A DNA stretch of 64,000 nt. Origin: Rosistilla carotiformis. Lineage in GTDB: Bacteria > Planctomycetota > Planctomycetia > Pirellulales > Pirellulaceae. The notes under the pieces are model-generated. The model was given only the letters and a program-made list of their open reading frames with translations. It did no database searches and was not told the DNA's origin. The stretch covers positions 3,224,001-3,288,000 of the forward strand of contig NZ_CP036348.1 of NCBI RefSeq assembly GCF_007753095.1, in the 5' to 3' direction. The position numbers and the translations under genes are program-made. Position 1 is the first letter of the stretch. The number at the start of each line of letters is the position of its first letter. This document shows positions 29,074 through 37,607 of this stretch, one piece after another.

Positions 29074-30045
29074 CTAAATGGAGGATAGCGGGAACAATGG
29101 ATTCTTTCCCACGGAGGTGAATTCGGTGGGGGCGATGAACAGGCTGCCCGCTTGCGGCGCGTCGGCCTGGCGATCTTCAGGCATGTGTTCCACTGCCGTG
29201 GTAATCACCAGATGCACCTTGCCGTCGTGTTCGATCAGGTTGGGGCAAGTGTTTTGCGGCGAGTCGGGGGTCTCCCATACGGTGGTCAATTCACCGGTTT
29301 TCAAATCGTACTGACGGGTCTCGCCGTGCGGCGCCGGATTGGGGTTATAGATCGAAACGATCACCGACTTGCCGTCGGGAGTCACGATCGCGCCATCGGG
29401 GACGCCGGGATCCGCTGTCAGATCGACGACCACTTCCGCATCGCCCAACGTCCCGGCCGCGATGTCGATGGGGTAGCGAACGATCTTGCGGGTGGGCGAA
29501 TCGATGTCGATCAGGAACGTCTGCTGGCCCTCCTGCACGATGGCCTTGCCATTGCTGCAAACCTGATCGTTTCGCAATTGGATCAGGCTGCGATCACTGC
29601 CACGCCACAGATAGAGCCCCGCTTTGGGCGTTTTGAATTCCAGATCCTTGGTGCCAAATATCAAGTTGTTTTCCCAGACCAAACCGTCGTTGATCACGGT
29701 TCCTTCGACCGCCTGATCGATTTCTTCATGGAACGGCGACCAAGTGATGTCGCCCGGGTGAAAGATGCCCAAGGCGCGTTCGCAACCCACGACAAACGAA
29801 TGGCCGTCGTCGCAAGGGAACGCAAAACCGGGACGTCCCGGCAGCACGTGCGAGCGATTGTTACCCGATTCAAAATCGAACACGTTCAACGACCCTTGGC
29901 TCGCGTTGGCACCGTGCTGAATCGCCACCCAACTCATTTTGGAAGGGCCGATCGGGTAGGGGCCTTCCGGAAGGAAACGCAGCGCTGCATCGGTGGGGCG
30001 GTAGAACGGAGTGGCAATGATTCGTTGAGTCATGGTTTTGGTCAT
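29074..30045 (-). CDS. SMP-30/gluconolactonase-like beta-propeller protein
   Basis: A 323-residue protein resembling the SMP-30/gluconolactonase/LRE family of six-bladed propellers. Typical segments are RYPIDIAAGTLGDAEVVVDL, DPGVPDGAIVTPDGKSVIVS and YDLKTGELTTVW, with Asp and Asn at metal-binding-like positions. No signal peptide is seen from the chosen start, so it is probably cytoplasmic. ATG 30045 and ATG 30033 are both possible, and neither has a clear ribosome site. The open frame to 30147 runs through a small tandem repeat and is unlikely to be translated. It could be a lactonase or a sugar-binding propeller. Confidence 0.7.
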   Translation of the reverse strand: MTKTMTQRIIATPFYRPTDAALRFLPEGPYPIGPSKMSWVAIQHGANASQGSLNVFDFESGNNRSHVLPGRPGFAFPCDDGHSFVVGCERALGIFHPGDITWSPFHEEIDQAVEGTVINDGLVWENNLIFGTKDLEFKTPKAGLYLWRGSDRSLIQLRNDQVCSNGKAIVQEGQQTFLIDIDSPTRKIVRYPIDIAAGTLGDAEVVVDLTADPGVPDGAIVTPDGKSVIVSIYNPNPAPHGETRQYDLKTGELTTVWETPDSPQNTCPNLIEHDGKVHLVITTAVEHMPEDRQADAPQAGSLFIAPTEFTSVGKNPLFPLSSI

Positions 30046-30748
30046 TGAGGGTGAGGATTGATTGATGTATCCCGGCATGTGCAGATCGCGGCAGTGCAGA
30101 TCGCGGCAGTGCGGAACGCTCGTGTCACGCAACCGATCGGAAGCCATCGATCACATGTCGCTGCGTTAGCACGAATGTTACCAGCGCTCGCGTGGACAGG
30201 CCATTGTCCCCACAGGAACCAAGCGTCTCGGCTGTCCGACAACCAACGTTCGCTGTGCGGATGTTCGTCGGTCCCGCGTAGTGACCAAGTGTACACGCGA
30301 CGTGCGCTGCCGTGTTGAAGCCTGCAGGCTTTGCCTTGGGTGTTCCCGTGCGGTGGTAGATCGCGTCGCAGGGACGCGTTTCGGATTGGGCGCGAGGGGC
30401 AGGTTGTCGCGATACGGTTGGGTTTGCCTTGACGCAATCTTATCTTTCTCCGGGGGGGGGATGAAATTAGCTTGCCATTCTGTCCGGTCGGCTGTCAAGA
30501 TAGTTTGATCGGCTGTCGTATGGGTAACGGAACGTTGTAGCGGTACCTCATGTGGCTTGCCTGCAAGTCGTCGGTTCCCTGGGGATCGTTTGTCGGGAAG
30601 ACGCCGCAGTGTCGTTGCATTGGTTGCGATGTCTCCGGACGCCATGGTTCTTGGGGAGCGCCCGTCTGGCGGAAGGTTCCGTCGCCGAAGGGCTAACCGC
30701 AAAGCATTCCGAAACGGTAGCTTAACGTTCAACGCAATGGGGAATCTC
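30046..30748. other. long divergent intergenic region
   Basis: About 700 bp lie between the SMP-30-like gene and the response regulator. A 15-bp word (gcagatcgcggcagt) occurs twice in tandem near 30078-30107, and a run of nine G lies near 30453. Open frames here lack starts and domains. No RNA gene is recognised. Confidence 0.45.
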
Positions 30749-31393
30749 ATGACGACTGTTATGATCGTCGATGATCATCCGGCGATGCGCGAGGGCTTGG
30801 TGTCGCGGCTGGAACGGGAGCAGGATTTCCATGTCTGTGGGCAGGCAGGGGACGTCGAAGAGGGGTGGCAAGTGTTGCACGCGTGCAAGCCGGATGTTGC
30901 ACTGGTCGATGTTTCGCTGAAGCGTGGGAATGGTTTGGAGCTTATCAAACAGATCAAAACGAAACGTCTGACGACGCGAACGCTCGTTTGTTCGATGCAC
31001 GAAGAATCGTTGTACGCCGAGCGAGCATTGCGTGCTGGTGCGTTAGGGTACATCAACAAACAGCAGCCCACCGATCTGATCGTCGATGCGATCCGTCAAG
31101 TGCTGGGGGGCGACCTGTTCCTCACCCAAAAGATGTCGACTCACCTGCTGCAACGTATCGTCCAGGGGGGCGAGAGTCTCGGGAATTCGGTCTCCGAAGT
31201 CCTCTCGGATCGCGAGCTTCAGACGTTTGAATTGATCGGTCGTGGGATGAACACCAGCGACATTGCGACGCAGATGCAATTAAGCCCCAAAACGGTGGAA
31301 ACCTATCGATCGCGGATCAAAGAGAAACTAAACCTCGCCAACATGCCCTCCCTCACCCAAGCTGCCGTGCAGTGGGTGATGGAGAATCATTGA
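30749..31393 (+). CDS. NarL/FixJ-type response regulator
   Basis: A 214-residue cytoplasmic regulator. The receiver domain has IVDDHPAMREG, the phospho-acceptor Asp in VALVDVSLKRGNG, the signalling Ser in LVCSMHEES and the Lys in GYINKQQ. The LuxR-type helix-turn-helix is LSDRELQTFELIGRGMNTSDIATQM followed by SPKTVETYRSRIKEKL. ATG 30749 has GGGG 6 nt upstream; an in-frame ATG at 30737 is possible. No kinase gene is adjacent, so it is an orphan here. It is followed by a compact hairpin and the convergent purH gene. Confidence 0.92.
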   Translation: MTTVMIVDDHPAMREGLVSRLEREQDFHVCGQAGDVEEGWQVLHACKPDVALVDVSLKRGNGLELIKQIKTKRLTTRTLVCSMHEESLYAERALRAGALGYINKQQPTDLIVDAIRQVLGGDLFLTQKMSTHLLQRIVQGGESLGNSVSEVLSDRELQTFELIGRGMNTSDIATQMQLSPKTVETYRSRIKEKLNLANMPSLTQAAVQWVMENH

Positions 31394-31415
31394 ACCGCCG
31401 TGCTCGCACGGCGGT
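31394..31415. terminator. compact hairpin between convergent response-regulator and purH genes
   Basis: A 10-bp perfect inverted repeat (accgccgtgc and its complement) starts at the response-regulator stop codon, with only a 2-nt spacer. It is symmetric and lies between two convergent stops, so it could end transcripts from both sides. There is no T-tract. Confidence 0.5.
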
Positions 31416-31441
31416 CATGGATGCATCGGATGTTTCCGGCA

Positions 31442-33013
31442 TCAATGCTTGAAGTGTCGACGCCCGGTGAAGACCATGGGGATCCCGTGATCGTTGCAAG
31501 CATCGATCACATCCTGATCTTTGCGTGAACCGCCGGGTTGCACGATCGCGATCACGCCCGCGTCGGCTGCCATCGGAATCGAATCGGCAAACGGGAAAAA
31601 CGCATCCGACGCCAACACGCTTCCGGTCGATCGTTCGGCAGCCTTTTCGATCGCGATTTCGACGCTATCGACGCGGCTCATCTGCCCCGCACCCACGCCG
31701 ACCAGCGATGTGTCGCTGGCCAGGACGATTGCGTTGCTCTTGACGTGCTTGACCATTTCCCAGGCGAAGTAGATATCGTCCCAGACCTCGTCTTCGACCG
31801 TCTCTGCCGTGACGGTCTTCCATTGCAACGGAACCGCGGCTTGGCGATCGGCATCTTGAACCAAGATTCCACCGCTGATGTAACGTTGCACCAACGGCGG
31901 CATTGGATCTTCCAGGCGGCCCACTTTCATCAGCCGAACGTTGTCGCGCCATTTTGGCTTGGTGGTCAGCAAGCCCACCGCGCTGGCTTCGAAATCGGGA
32001 GCGACGATCGCTTCGATGAACAGCCCCGGTTGGCAGAGCATTTCGGCGGTGGCGAGGTCAACGGTGCGGTTCAGCCCGAGCACCGATCCAAAGGCGCTCA
32101 ACGGATCACCCGCCATCGCCTTCTCGACCGCACTCGACAGACTTTGGCCCGTTGCCGCGCCGCAGGGGTTATTGTGCTTCATCACCGATGCGGCAGGTTG
32201 GGCGAAACCGCGGACGATTGCCAATGCCGAATCGAGATCCAAAAGGTTGTTGTAAGAGAGTTCCTTGCCGCTCAATTGCATCGCGTTGACAAGGTTGGCC
32301 GACGTCGAGATTTCGTTGGCGTACAACGCGGCGCGTTGATGCGGGTTTTCGCCATATCGCAGGACTGCCTTGCGGCGGAACGATTGGGTGATCACCGGAG
32401 GAAAATCGCCGCGAGCCGATTCGCCACGCAGGTAATCGGCGATCGCGCGATCGTAACGGCTGCAGTGATCGAAAGCTTCCCAGGCCAGCGTGCGGCGGAG
32501 CGTGCTGCGCGTGCCGCCGTGCGTTTGAATCTCATCAACGATCGCCGAATAATGTTCAGCACAGGTCGCGATCGCGACGTGTGAGCTGTTTTTTGCAGCG
32601 GCCCGGACCAAGCTTGGCCCGCCGATGTCGATCTGTTCAATCGCTTCGGCGGTCGTCACGCCGGGGCGTGAAATTGTCGCTTCGAAGGGATACAGATTCA
32701 CGACCACCAGATCGAAAGGCTCGATATCGTGTTCGGAGATCGCATCCATATGCTCGGGCTTATCGCGGCGCGCCAGGATCCCACCGAAGACTTTTGGATG
32801 CAACGTTTTGACACGTCCATCGAGCATTTCGGGGAAGCCGGTGTAGCTGGCGATATCCTCGACCGAGATCCCCGCATCCTCCAAGTGCTTGCGAGTGCCT
32901 CCGGTGCTGAACAGCGTAACACCAGCGGTTTGCAGCGCGAGTGCAAAATCGACCAGCCCAAGCTTGTTGCTGACACTGATCAAAGCATTTCGGACGGGGA
33001 CAACGTCGGTCAC
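31442..33013 (-). CDS. purH: Bifunctional AICAR transformylase / IMP cyclohydrolase
   Basis: Last two steps of purine synthesis: AICAR is formylated and closed to IMP; cytoplasmic. The 523-residue length is normal. The N-terminal MGS-like cyclohydrolase domain has ALISVSNKLGLVDFA, LFSTGGTRKHLEDAGI and DGRVKTLHPKVFGGIL. The transformylase domain has LRYGENPHQRAALY, ELSYNNLLDLDSAL and the catalytic KHNNPCG region. The C-terminus has SNAIVLASDTSLVGVGAGQMSRVDS and DAFFPFADS. The start follows family alignment. A small WYL-like gene lies 113 bp upstream on the same strand. Confidence 0.97.
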   Translation of the reverse strand: MTDVVPVRNALISVSNKLGLVDFALALQTAGVTLFSTGGTRKHLEDAGISVEDIASYTGFPEMLDGRVKTLHPKVFGGILARRDKPEHMDAISEHDIEPFDLVVVNLYPFEATISRPGVTTAEAIEQIDIGGPSLVRAAAKNSSHVAIATCAEHYSAIVDEIQTHGGTRSTLRRTLAWEAFDHCSRYDRAIADYLRGESARGDFPPVITQSFRRKAVLRYGENPHQRAALYANEISTSANLVNAMQLSGKELSYNNLLDLDSALAIVRGFAQPAASVMKHNNPCGAATGQSLSSAVEKAMAGDPLSAFGSVLGLNRTVDLATAEMLCQPGLFIEAIVAPDFEASAVGLLTTKPKWRDNVRLMKVGRLEDPMPPLVQRYISGGILVQDADRQAAVPLQWKTVTAETVEDEVWDDIYFAWEMVKHVKSNAIVLASDTSLVGVGAGQMSRVDSVEIAIEKAAERSTGSVLASDAFFPFADSIPMAADAGVIAIVQPGGSRKDQDVIDACNDHGIPMVFTGRRHFKH

Positions 33014-33126
33014 AAATCAAATTCCTGCACAGGGGGGATCGAGCTAACGCATCTGGCATCAATTCATGCCAACGCGAGATAGCTGTTTGTGTAAGGATTT
33101 GCGACACTCAGGTCAACCCGGTGCGA

Positions 33127-33399
33127 TCAATTGCGAGCCCCAACCGGTTGCATCGGTTCGGCAAATTCGACAGGCATCACGACGTCTGCCGCCCACCGCA
33201 ATCGAGGGTTTCGGCAGCGGCTGAGGTTGAAATTTCGCGGCTCTTCGCGGCAAAGACAAAGTGCCAGAAAATGTTCCGACGACGTGAAACGGATCGGACT
33301 GATGACGCGGCGGGTATGCCGGCCGTGACAATCCATATAATCCAATTCGACCACCAATTCATCCGATTGCTGCATCGCTCGACGTAATAGTTCTCGCAT
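33127..33399 (-). CDS. Stand-alone WYL-like domain protein
   Basis: A 90-residue protein made of little more than one domain with the WYL cadence: VVELDYMDCHGRHTRRVISP, then HFLALCLCREEPRNFNLSR. WYL domains normally follow a DNA-binding domain and bind ligands or nucleic acids in regulators; here no helix-turn-helix is present. ATG 33399 has AAGGAG nine bases upstream and opens the domain. The open frame to 33486 has no supporting signal. It precedes purH on the same strand. Its role is unknown, perhaps a ligand-sensing partner of another regulator. Confidence 0.6.
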   Translation of the reverse strand: MRELLRRAMQQSDELVVELDYMDCHGRHTRRVISPIRFTSSEHFLALCLCREEPRNFNLSRCRNPRLRWAADVVMPVEFAEPMQPVGARN

Positions 33400-33538
33400 C
33401 GCTTGGTACTCCTTCTTGCTTGCTCGATCCCCGTTGTGGATCGTTGTCGATCCCACTACCCCAATCATCGCCCCTGCCCTGGACAAGTCCGGTCAAAAGC
33501 GAGGGCAATCCGATGCGTTTTTCTATCGGCTGGGGCGC

Positions 33539-34819
33539 TCAGCGTGTCTCATATCCAACCGGCTGCGTCCAGGCCTGTTTCTTCTGGTCCTTAAACGATG
33601 GGCGATCGGCCCCCTTGCTGGATGTGACGGTCGCTCGCACGTACAGTTCGCCCGGCTGCATCGTGTAGGTCGCCACGTTCCCTTCCTGCTTGGCGAATTC
33701 GATCCCGATCTGCTCTGTCGCCGGCATCGCTGTCTTGTCCGCATCCGGAGCGATTCGCGTTCCGATGAATTGAGTCGTGTAAGTTTCGCCCGCTTCAGGA
33801 TCGATCTTCACCGTCAACGTTCGCGATTCGGAGTCAAATGTCACCTCTTCCAGGCTGACACCACTGGACGCATAGAAGTCGCCGCGTCGCAGCGCTTGGA
33901 TCAAATGTTCGGGAGTCAGGTATTCCGATCGGACCATCACCCAACCGCGGCCGGTGATGCTTCGCGAAAGCATGCCGTCGTGATAATCGTGGCTGTCGTC
34001 GGTCGCCAGCCCCAACAGCGGCGTCGCTTCCAAAACCGTTAAACGCATCGCGTTGGCGATGTCCCACATGTGTTCGATCGATGGACGGGTGGCATCGCCC
34101 AATTGGTTCACCCCCGGATGCCCGTTGTAGACCTCGAAGAACTGCTCCGACGTGACTTGAGCCATCTCTTCCGCAGTGATTGCCCAGCCAAAGTTAGGAT
34201 GGTTCAGATGCATCAGCATTTCGCGTCCCAGCCGCTTCGCCTGCTCTTCGACAGCGCGCAGATTGTTCGACATCGCTTCGACAGGGGTCGCGCCCCCCAT
34301 CGGTTTGATCACTTCGGCGACGTTCGAAACGTTCATGTGGATCGGTTTTCCGGCGGCGCGGTCGCTGACCTCTTCTCCGGGGATCAGGATGAACTGGCCT
34401 CGGTCTTCGACCAAATAACGGAATTCATCCAACGGCTTCAGCCGGATTTCCAAGTCGTCTCCCTCGCCGCGTGTTTCCACCCACGATCCGCCAAATCGCG
34501 CTTTGTACTTCGCAAGCGCCGCTTGCCCGCCGCGCTTGGCGATGGCGGTCTGCTTCATCCACCGTTGGCCGAGGCCCAAAACGTTGTGATCCGAGAGGAC
34601 AAGGAAGTTGTAATTTTCGGTGCGATACCACTCGGCGATCATCTCGGGAAAGTCATCCCCATCGCTCCACAGCGAATGCGTGTGCATGTTCCCTTTCCAC
34701 CAACGCCGCGTCGGTTCGGTGGGGACCGGATCGTCGGCGCGGCTGGTCAACGGAAAACAGCTCAACAGGATGCAGGCGACAAAGAAACGTCGTAGCGGGA
34801 GGCAATCGCAGTGGCGCAT
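33539..34819 (-). CDS. Exported PHP-domain protein
   Basis: A 426-residue secreted member of the PHP (polymerase and histidinol phosphatase) metal-hydrolase superfamily. The signal peptide is FFVACILLSCFPLTSRA. The metal motif GNMHTHSLWSDGDDFPE follows, then YNFLVLSDHN, ILIPGEEVS, LMHLNHPNFGWAI and LLGLATDDSHDYH. These supply the His and Asp ligands of a PHP site. About 110 further residues form a beta-rich C-terminal domain. It probably cleaves a phosphoester outside the cytoplasm; the substrate is unknown. It is on its own, divergent from the BRCT-MerR-TPR gene with about 480 bp between. Confidence 0.82.
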   Translation of the reverse strand: MRHCDCLPLRRFFVACILLSCFPLTSRADDPVPTEPTRRWWKGNMHTHSLWSDGDDFPEMIAEWYRTENYNFLVLSDHNVLGLGQRWMKQTAIAKRGGQAALAKYKARFGGSWVETRGEGDDLEIRLKPLDEFRYLVEDRGQFILIPGEEVSDRAAGKPIHMNVSNVAEVIKPMGGATPVEAMSNNLRAVEEQAKRLGREMLMHLNHPNFGWAITAEEMAQVTSEQFFEVYNGHPGVNQLGDATRPSIEHMWDIANAMRLTVLEATPLLGLATDDSHDYHDGMLSRSITGRGWVMVRSEYLTPEHLIQALRRGDFYASSGVSLEEVTFDSESRTLTVKIDPEAGETYTTQFIGTRIAPDADKTAMPATEQIGIEFAKQEGNVATYTMQPGELYVRATVTSSKGADRPSFKDQKKQAWTQPVGYETR

Positions 34820-35299
34820 GGCAGATCAAATTGGGTGGAGAGGGAAGGAAAGGGGAAGTCGAAAGTTTGGGTGGGAGACGAGGGACTGGCGCGGGCTGAT
34901 TCCGCGGTCCCCGTTGTCGGCGCGGTGGGAGCCCATAATGGTCGACCGGATGGGCGGTCGATGCGGCGCATTCTAGCCGTAAACGACTCGCTGGGGTTCA
35001 GCGACGGCGGCTTCTAACATACAATTCACATTCAAAACCATTGGTGGCAAGCGGCGGTTCGCACATCGCGTCGCCGAACGATTCGGCGATCCCGACAAGG
35101 GTTGCTTGCTCAATCATGGGTAATTTGCAAGATTGGTAGCGTATCGGGAAATTTGGCGGTCTATCGGCTGCACTCCCCGTTGCCAACGCCAGCGGGTACC
35201 TCCGCGACCATGGTCCCCAATCCTGTTGCGAGGGTGCCACGGGTAGAAGGCGTCGAGCTTGCACTTTTCGATCTTATTGGACCGCCAGAAGGAAGCCGC
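34820..35299. other. divergent intergenic region
   Basis: Between the PHP gene and the BRCT-MerR-TPR gene there are about 480 bp. The frame of the downstream gene stays open leftward to 35102, but that extension has no ribosome site, and a well-placed GTG follows at 35300. No other gene, RNA or repeat is recognised. Confidence 0.45.
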
Positions 35300-36604
35300 G
35301 TGACCAATCCAACCCCAGTGGACAACGAATCCACTGAATCGATCTCTGAATTGGACGAATCTGTCGCCGACCTGGAGCTCGACGGCGGGGAGCCTTCGAC
35401 CGCCGAATCGGTCGCTGACGATTCGCCGATCAAAGGCAAACGGATCGCATTTGCTGGTAAGCTTGGAGGTTTGTCGCGACGCGATGCGATGCGGTTGATC
35501 CGCGACCATTCGGGAATCGCGTGCGAACAGCCTTCGATGGCGGTCGACATCGTTGTGATCGGTGCCGAAGAATCGCCGTTGGCCGAAGGAGATCTTCTGT
35601 CGGACGAACTTTGCGACGCGGCAGCCCGCGGTGAAATCGAAGTCCTTTCGGAAACCGAGTTCTGGCAGCGACTGGGATTGGTCGAAGCCGAACAAGCGGT
35701 CAAACGACTCTACACGCCCGCGATGCTGGCCGATTTGTTGGGCGTCTCGGTGCGGGTGATTCGTCGCTGGCATCGCCGTGGGCTGATTGTGCCCGCCCGA
35801 ACGGTCCACAAGCTGCCTTACTTTGAGTTCCAAGAGATTGCCACGGCCCGTCGGTTAGCGGAACTGGTGGCCGCCGGAGCCAGCGTTGCGGCGATCGAAC
35901 GCAAACTGGAATCGCTCTCACAGGTCCTGCCGAGCGTCGACCGGCCGTTGGCTCAGTTGTCGGTGATCATCGAGGGGAAGCAGTTGTTGCTTCGCCAAGG
36001 GGAAGGCTTGATCGAGCCGGGGGGCCAGTTGCGGATCGACTTCGACGCTTTGCCGTTGGAAAGCGATTCCGAGCCGGAGGGCAACCCTACGTTGTTGGCA
36101 TTCGCGCATTCTTCGCAGGAAGCGGCCGGCGAGGATCCCGACATGGATCCGCTGCAACAGAAGGCCTTCGATAGCGAGGACGACGGCGAATTTGAAGCGT
36201 CCGTCGATTGTTACCACGCGATCTTGGCACGCGACGGCGCGCGGGCAGATATCAGTTTCCAGCTGGCGGAGTTGTTCTACCGGATGGGCGAATCGTGGGC
36301 CGCGCGGGAGCGGTACCTGATTTCAATCGAATTGGACCCCGACTTTGTCGAGGCGCGGGCCAGTCTCGGCGGCTTGTTGGCTGAGATGGGGCGCAAGGAG
36401 TTGGCCGTTGCGGCGTTTCGCGGCGCACTGCGGGTCCACGATGACTACCCGGACGTCCATTACAACCTCGCCCGCACGCTCGACGAATTGGATCGCGAGA
36501 TCGAAGCGGATCATCACTGGCGGCGGTTCTTGCAACTGGCTCCCGAAAGCCCCTGGGCTGCGGCGGCACGGGAACGGTTGAACCTCGACCCCGAACACGT
36601 TTAA
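35300..36604 (+). CDS. BRCT - MerR helix-turn-helix - TPR protein
   Basis: A 434-residue cytoplasmic protein with an unusual domain order. Residues 1-40 are acidic. About 45-125 resemble a BRCT domain (IKGKRIAFAGKLGGLSRRDA, then VDIVVIGAEESPL). About 137-210 form a MerR-type DNA-binding domain (YTPAMLADLLGVSVRVIRRW, then LPYFEFQEIATARRLAELVA). The C-terminal 140 residues hold TPR repeats (ADISFQLAELFYRMGESWAA, VEARASLGGLLAEMGRKELA, YPDVHYNLARTLDELDREIE). GTG 35300 is chosen for its AAGGA ribosome site 6 nt upstream. It may be a regulator linking DNA state or NAD-type ligase-like BRCT binding to transcription; this is speculative. Confidence 0.72.
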   Translation: MTNPTPVDNESTESISELDESVADLELDGGEPSTAESVADDSPIKGKRIAFAGKLGGLSRRDAMRLIRDHSGIACEQPSMAVDIVVIGAEESPLAEGDLLSDELCDAAARGEIEVLSETEFWQRLGLVEAEQAVKRLYTPAMLADLLGVSVRVIRRWHRRGLIVPARTVHKLPYFEFQEIATARRLAELVAAGASVAAIERKLESLSQVLPSVDRPLAQLSVIIEGKQLLLRQGEGLIEPGGQLRIDFDALPLESDSEPEGNPTLLAFAHSSQEAAGEDPDMDPLQQKAFDSEDDGEFEASVDCYHAILARDGARADISFQLAELFYRMGESWAARERYLISIELDPDFVEARASLGGLLAEMGRKELAVAAFRGALRVHDDYPDVHYNLARTLDELDREIEADHHWRRFLQLAPESPWAAAARERLNLDPEHV

Positions 36605-36617
36605 CCGACCAAGCGTC

Positions 36618-36950
36618 CTAGCGGACGTAAACCGGTACAAACGTGAACCGTGCTTGCGGGTAGGCGTAATTGCTGCGCATCATCGGCATGTCCGAAGCGG
36701 TGGGCCGCAGCGGATGATGGCCGCGCCAGGCGTTGTATTCCATTCGGGCCCGCCGTTGACGCGATTTTTCCATTGCGATTTGTTGTCGCAGCTGGGCGAC
36801 GGTCAAAGCTCGGGGCGTCACGCTGGCGCTGTAGGTTTCCTGTTCTTCCAGCACGATGCGGCCGGGCGGAAGTTCGTGGTCTTGGGCCAGTGCGGTCGAC
36901 GAGGCTAGTGCGACCAGGGCAAACATCGCAAGTGAGTTAAAGCGTTTCAT
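36618..36950 (-). CDS. Small secreted protein, function unknown
   Basis: A 110-residue protein with a clean signal peptide (MKRFNSLAMFALVALASSTALA, cleavage after ALA). The mature part is short, basic and rich in Arg and Tyr (QRRARMEYNAWRGHHPLRP, then PQARFTFVPVYVR). No family was recognised. It is convergent with the BRCT-MerR-TPR gene, 13 bp from its stop. Confidence 0.6.
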   Translation of the reverse strand: MKRFNSLAMFALVALASSTALAQDHELPPGRIVLEEQETYSASVTPRALTVAQLRQQIAMEKSRQRRARMEYNAWRGHHPLRPTASDMPMMRSNYAYPQARFTFVPVYVR

Positions 36951-37290
36951 TCGGGCGCAACCTTAAGATCGTGGTGGGTAGGGTTTTCGTTAGAACCGCC
37001 AATATCCTGTTGTTCGACCTCCCGCTTGTCAGCTCCGCACAGTACCACCGCTCTATTCGGCTTTCGTGTAGAGATCGGTTCGCGTCGTTGCGATCAAGTA
37101 AAGGCTAACGTCCACGAAGAACATGCCTGTCTGGTAGGATTGGCTTGCAACTTCCTGATTTAGGCACCGCGGCGGATCAATCCGTCGAAGACCCCGCTTC
37201 CACTCCTTTAAAAATTGAGTGGATTGCGTTAAGTTTGGATGCTAGCGAATGGTAACTTCACCAGCACACTTTTGTTCCCTTGGAGAAAAC
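36951..37290. other. intergenic region between two small exported proteins
   Basis: About 340 bp lie between divergent genes. It should carry both promoters, but no boxes could be assigned with confidence. No RNA gene or repeat is recognised. Confidence 0.4.
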
Positions 37291-37482
37291 ATGAAACAAT
37301 ACTTAACTGGCATCGCCTTGGCTGCTTGGATGATCTCGATCGTTGGATGCGCACCTGCCGATCAAGGCACGGACGTCAGCACCGACGCACCAGCAGCTGT
37401 TGAAGCAATGGACGGCGGAAACACCACGACCGCTGCGGAAACTCCCGTCGCACCAGCTGAAGAAGCTCCTGCAGCTGAGTAG
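37291..37482 (+). CDS. Small Ala/Glu/Thr-rich lipoprotein
   Basis: A 63-residue lipoprotein. The signal MKQYLTGIALAAWMISIVGC ends in a lipobox Cys. The mature 43 residues are acidic and low in complexity (PAAVEAMDGGNTTTAAETP, ending APAEEAPAAE). GGAG is 6 nt before the ATG, and a strong terminator follows the gene, so a real, monocistronic, probably well-expressed gene is likely. Function unknown; it may be a small structural lipoprotein of the outer membrane or wall. Confidence 0.72.
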   Translation: MKQYLTGIALAAWMISIVGCAPADQGTDVSTDAPAAVEAMDGGNTTTAAETPVAPAEEAPAAE

Positions 37483-37523
37483 TTCCGGTTCGGTAGCCGA
37501 AGCCGTTAGATAAATCATGAAGC

Positions 37524-37563
37524 AGCGTCGCGAGAGACTCCTCTCTTGCGACGCTGTTTTTTT
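37524..37563 (+). terminator. Strong Rho-independent terminator
   Basis: A 14-bp stem (agcgtcgcgagaga with its complement, one G-T pair) with the 4-nt loop ctcc is followed by G and seven T residues. It ends the small lipoprotein gene 42 bp after its stop. Confidence 0.92.
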
Positions 37564-37607
37564 GTGCGCTGCGGCAAACGAGCAGCCAATGCTTTGGCCG
37601 GGTCGCG

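Noticed and set aside
30078-30107. Tandem 15-bp repeat as a regulatory iteron
   Set aside because: There are only two copies, with no replication or regulator gene next to them.
24133-31393. The two NarL-type regulators as parts of one system
   Set aside because: They are 6 kb apart with unrelated genes between and no shared partner, so linkage is not supported.
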